This document shows positions 63,957 through 64,000 of a stretch of DNA of 64,000 nt, one piece after another. The stretch comes from Brugia malayi (lineage: Eukaryota > Nematoda > Chromadorea > Rhabditida > Onchocercidae), in assembly GCF_000002995.4 (NCBI RefSeq), contig NW_025062477.1, positions 1,010,001-1,074,000 on the forward strand, written 5' to 3'. Position 1 is the first letter of the stretch. The number at the start of each line of letters is the position of its first letter. The notes beneath the pieces are model-generated. The model ran no database searches and had not been told where the DNA came from. It saw nothing but the letters and a program-made list of their open reading frames with translations. The position numbers and the translations under genes are program-made.

Positions 63957-64000
63957 GTTAGCTACTTTTTTTTACACCATTACTTATCAGACATTTAGCA

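Noticed and set aside
1..64000. tRNA, rRNA or CRISPR genes
   Set aside because: No T-loop GGTTCGA-type strings in a cloverleaf context, no rRNA-like block and no spaced identical repeats with unique spacers were found by eye.

Overview
The window looks like nuclear DNA of a nematode, most likely a filarial or other clade III parasite. It is strongly AT-rich and full of long A and T runs. Genes are cut into small exons with nematode-style acceptors (T-rich tract followed by CAG or TAG). Three well-conserved metazoan genes can be spliced together by eye, with reading phase preserved at every junction. The species assignment is inference; the gene identities rest on the translated exons.

Layout. 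A small secreted cysteine-rich (ShK-type) gene lies at 1482-2279 (+), but its last exon seems to carry a frame break. A complete 13-exon trehalase (GH37) lies on the minus strand, 10394 down to 5201, with an N-terminal hydrophobic segment and a C-terminal tail that looks like a GPI signal. From 10.4 to 34.0 kb I found no convincing coding exon. That stretch holds poly-A/T runs, microsatellites, an inverted repeat, a 71-bp tandem array and one orphan exon-like segment, and probably includes the promoter and 5' exon(s) of the next gene.

A STAR-family RNA-binding protein (ASD-2/GLD-1/Quaking type) runs 34071-37453 (+). It shows QUA1, KH and QUA2 regions and an Ala/Gln-rich tail, and at least one and perhaps two alternative C-terminal exon sets extend to about 41.72 kb. 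The interval 41.7-48.4 kb is non-coding, with an 84-bp tandem array and a compositionally distinct, less AT-rich island at about 44.08-45.96 kb. The 5' third of unc-89 (obscurin) starts at 48404 (+) and runs off the right edge: SH3, DH, PH and the first Ig domains, 19 exons and 874 codons in the window. Its 6.3-kb sixth intron carries three unrelated tandem arrays (53, 54 and 43 bp).

How the genes relate. Trehalase (sugar metabolism), the STAR splicing/translation regulator and the M-line giant protein UNC-89 are separate transcription units rather than an operon. In C. elegans ASD-2 regulates muscle and developmental splicing and UNC-89 builds the sarcomeric M-line, so both neighbours may act in muscle, but the sequence shows no direct functional link. 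No tRNA, rRNA, CRISPR or intact transposon was seen. The most interesting items are the alternative STAR C-termini, the three satellites packed into one unc-89 intron (one carrying a nuclear-receptor-like half-site in most of its 22 copies), and the compositional island near 45 kb.
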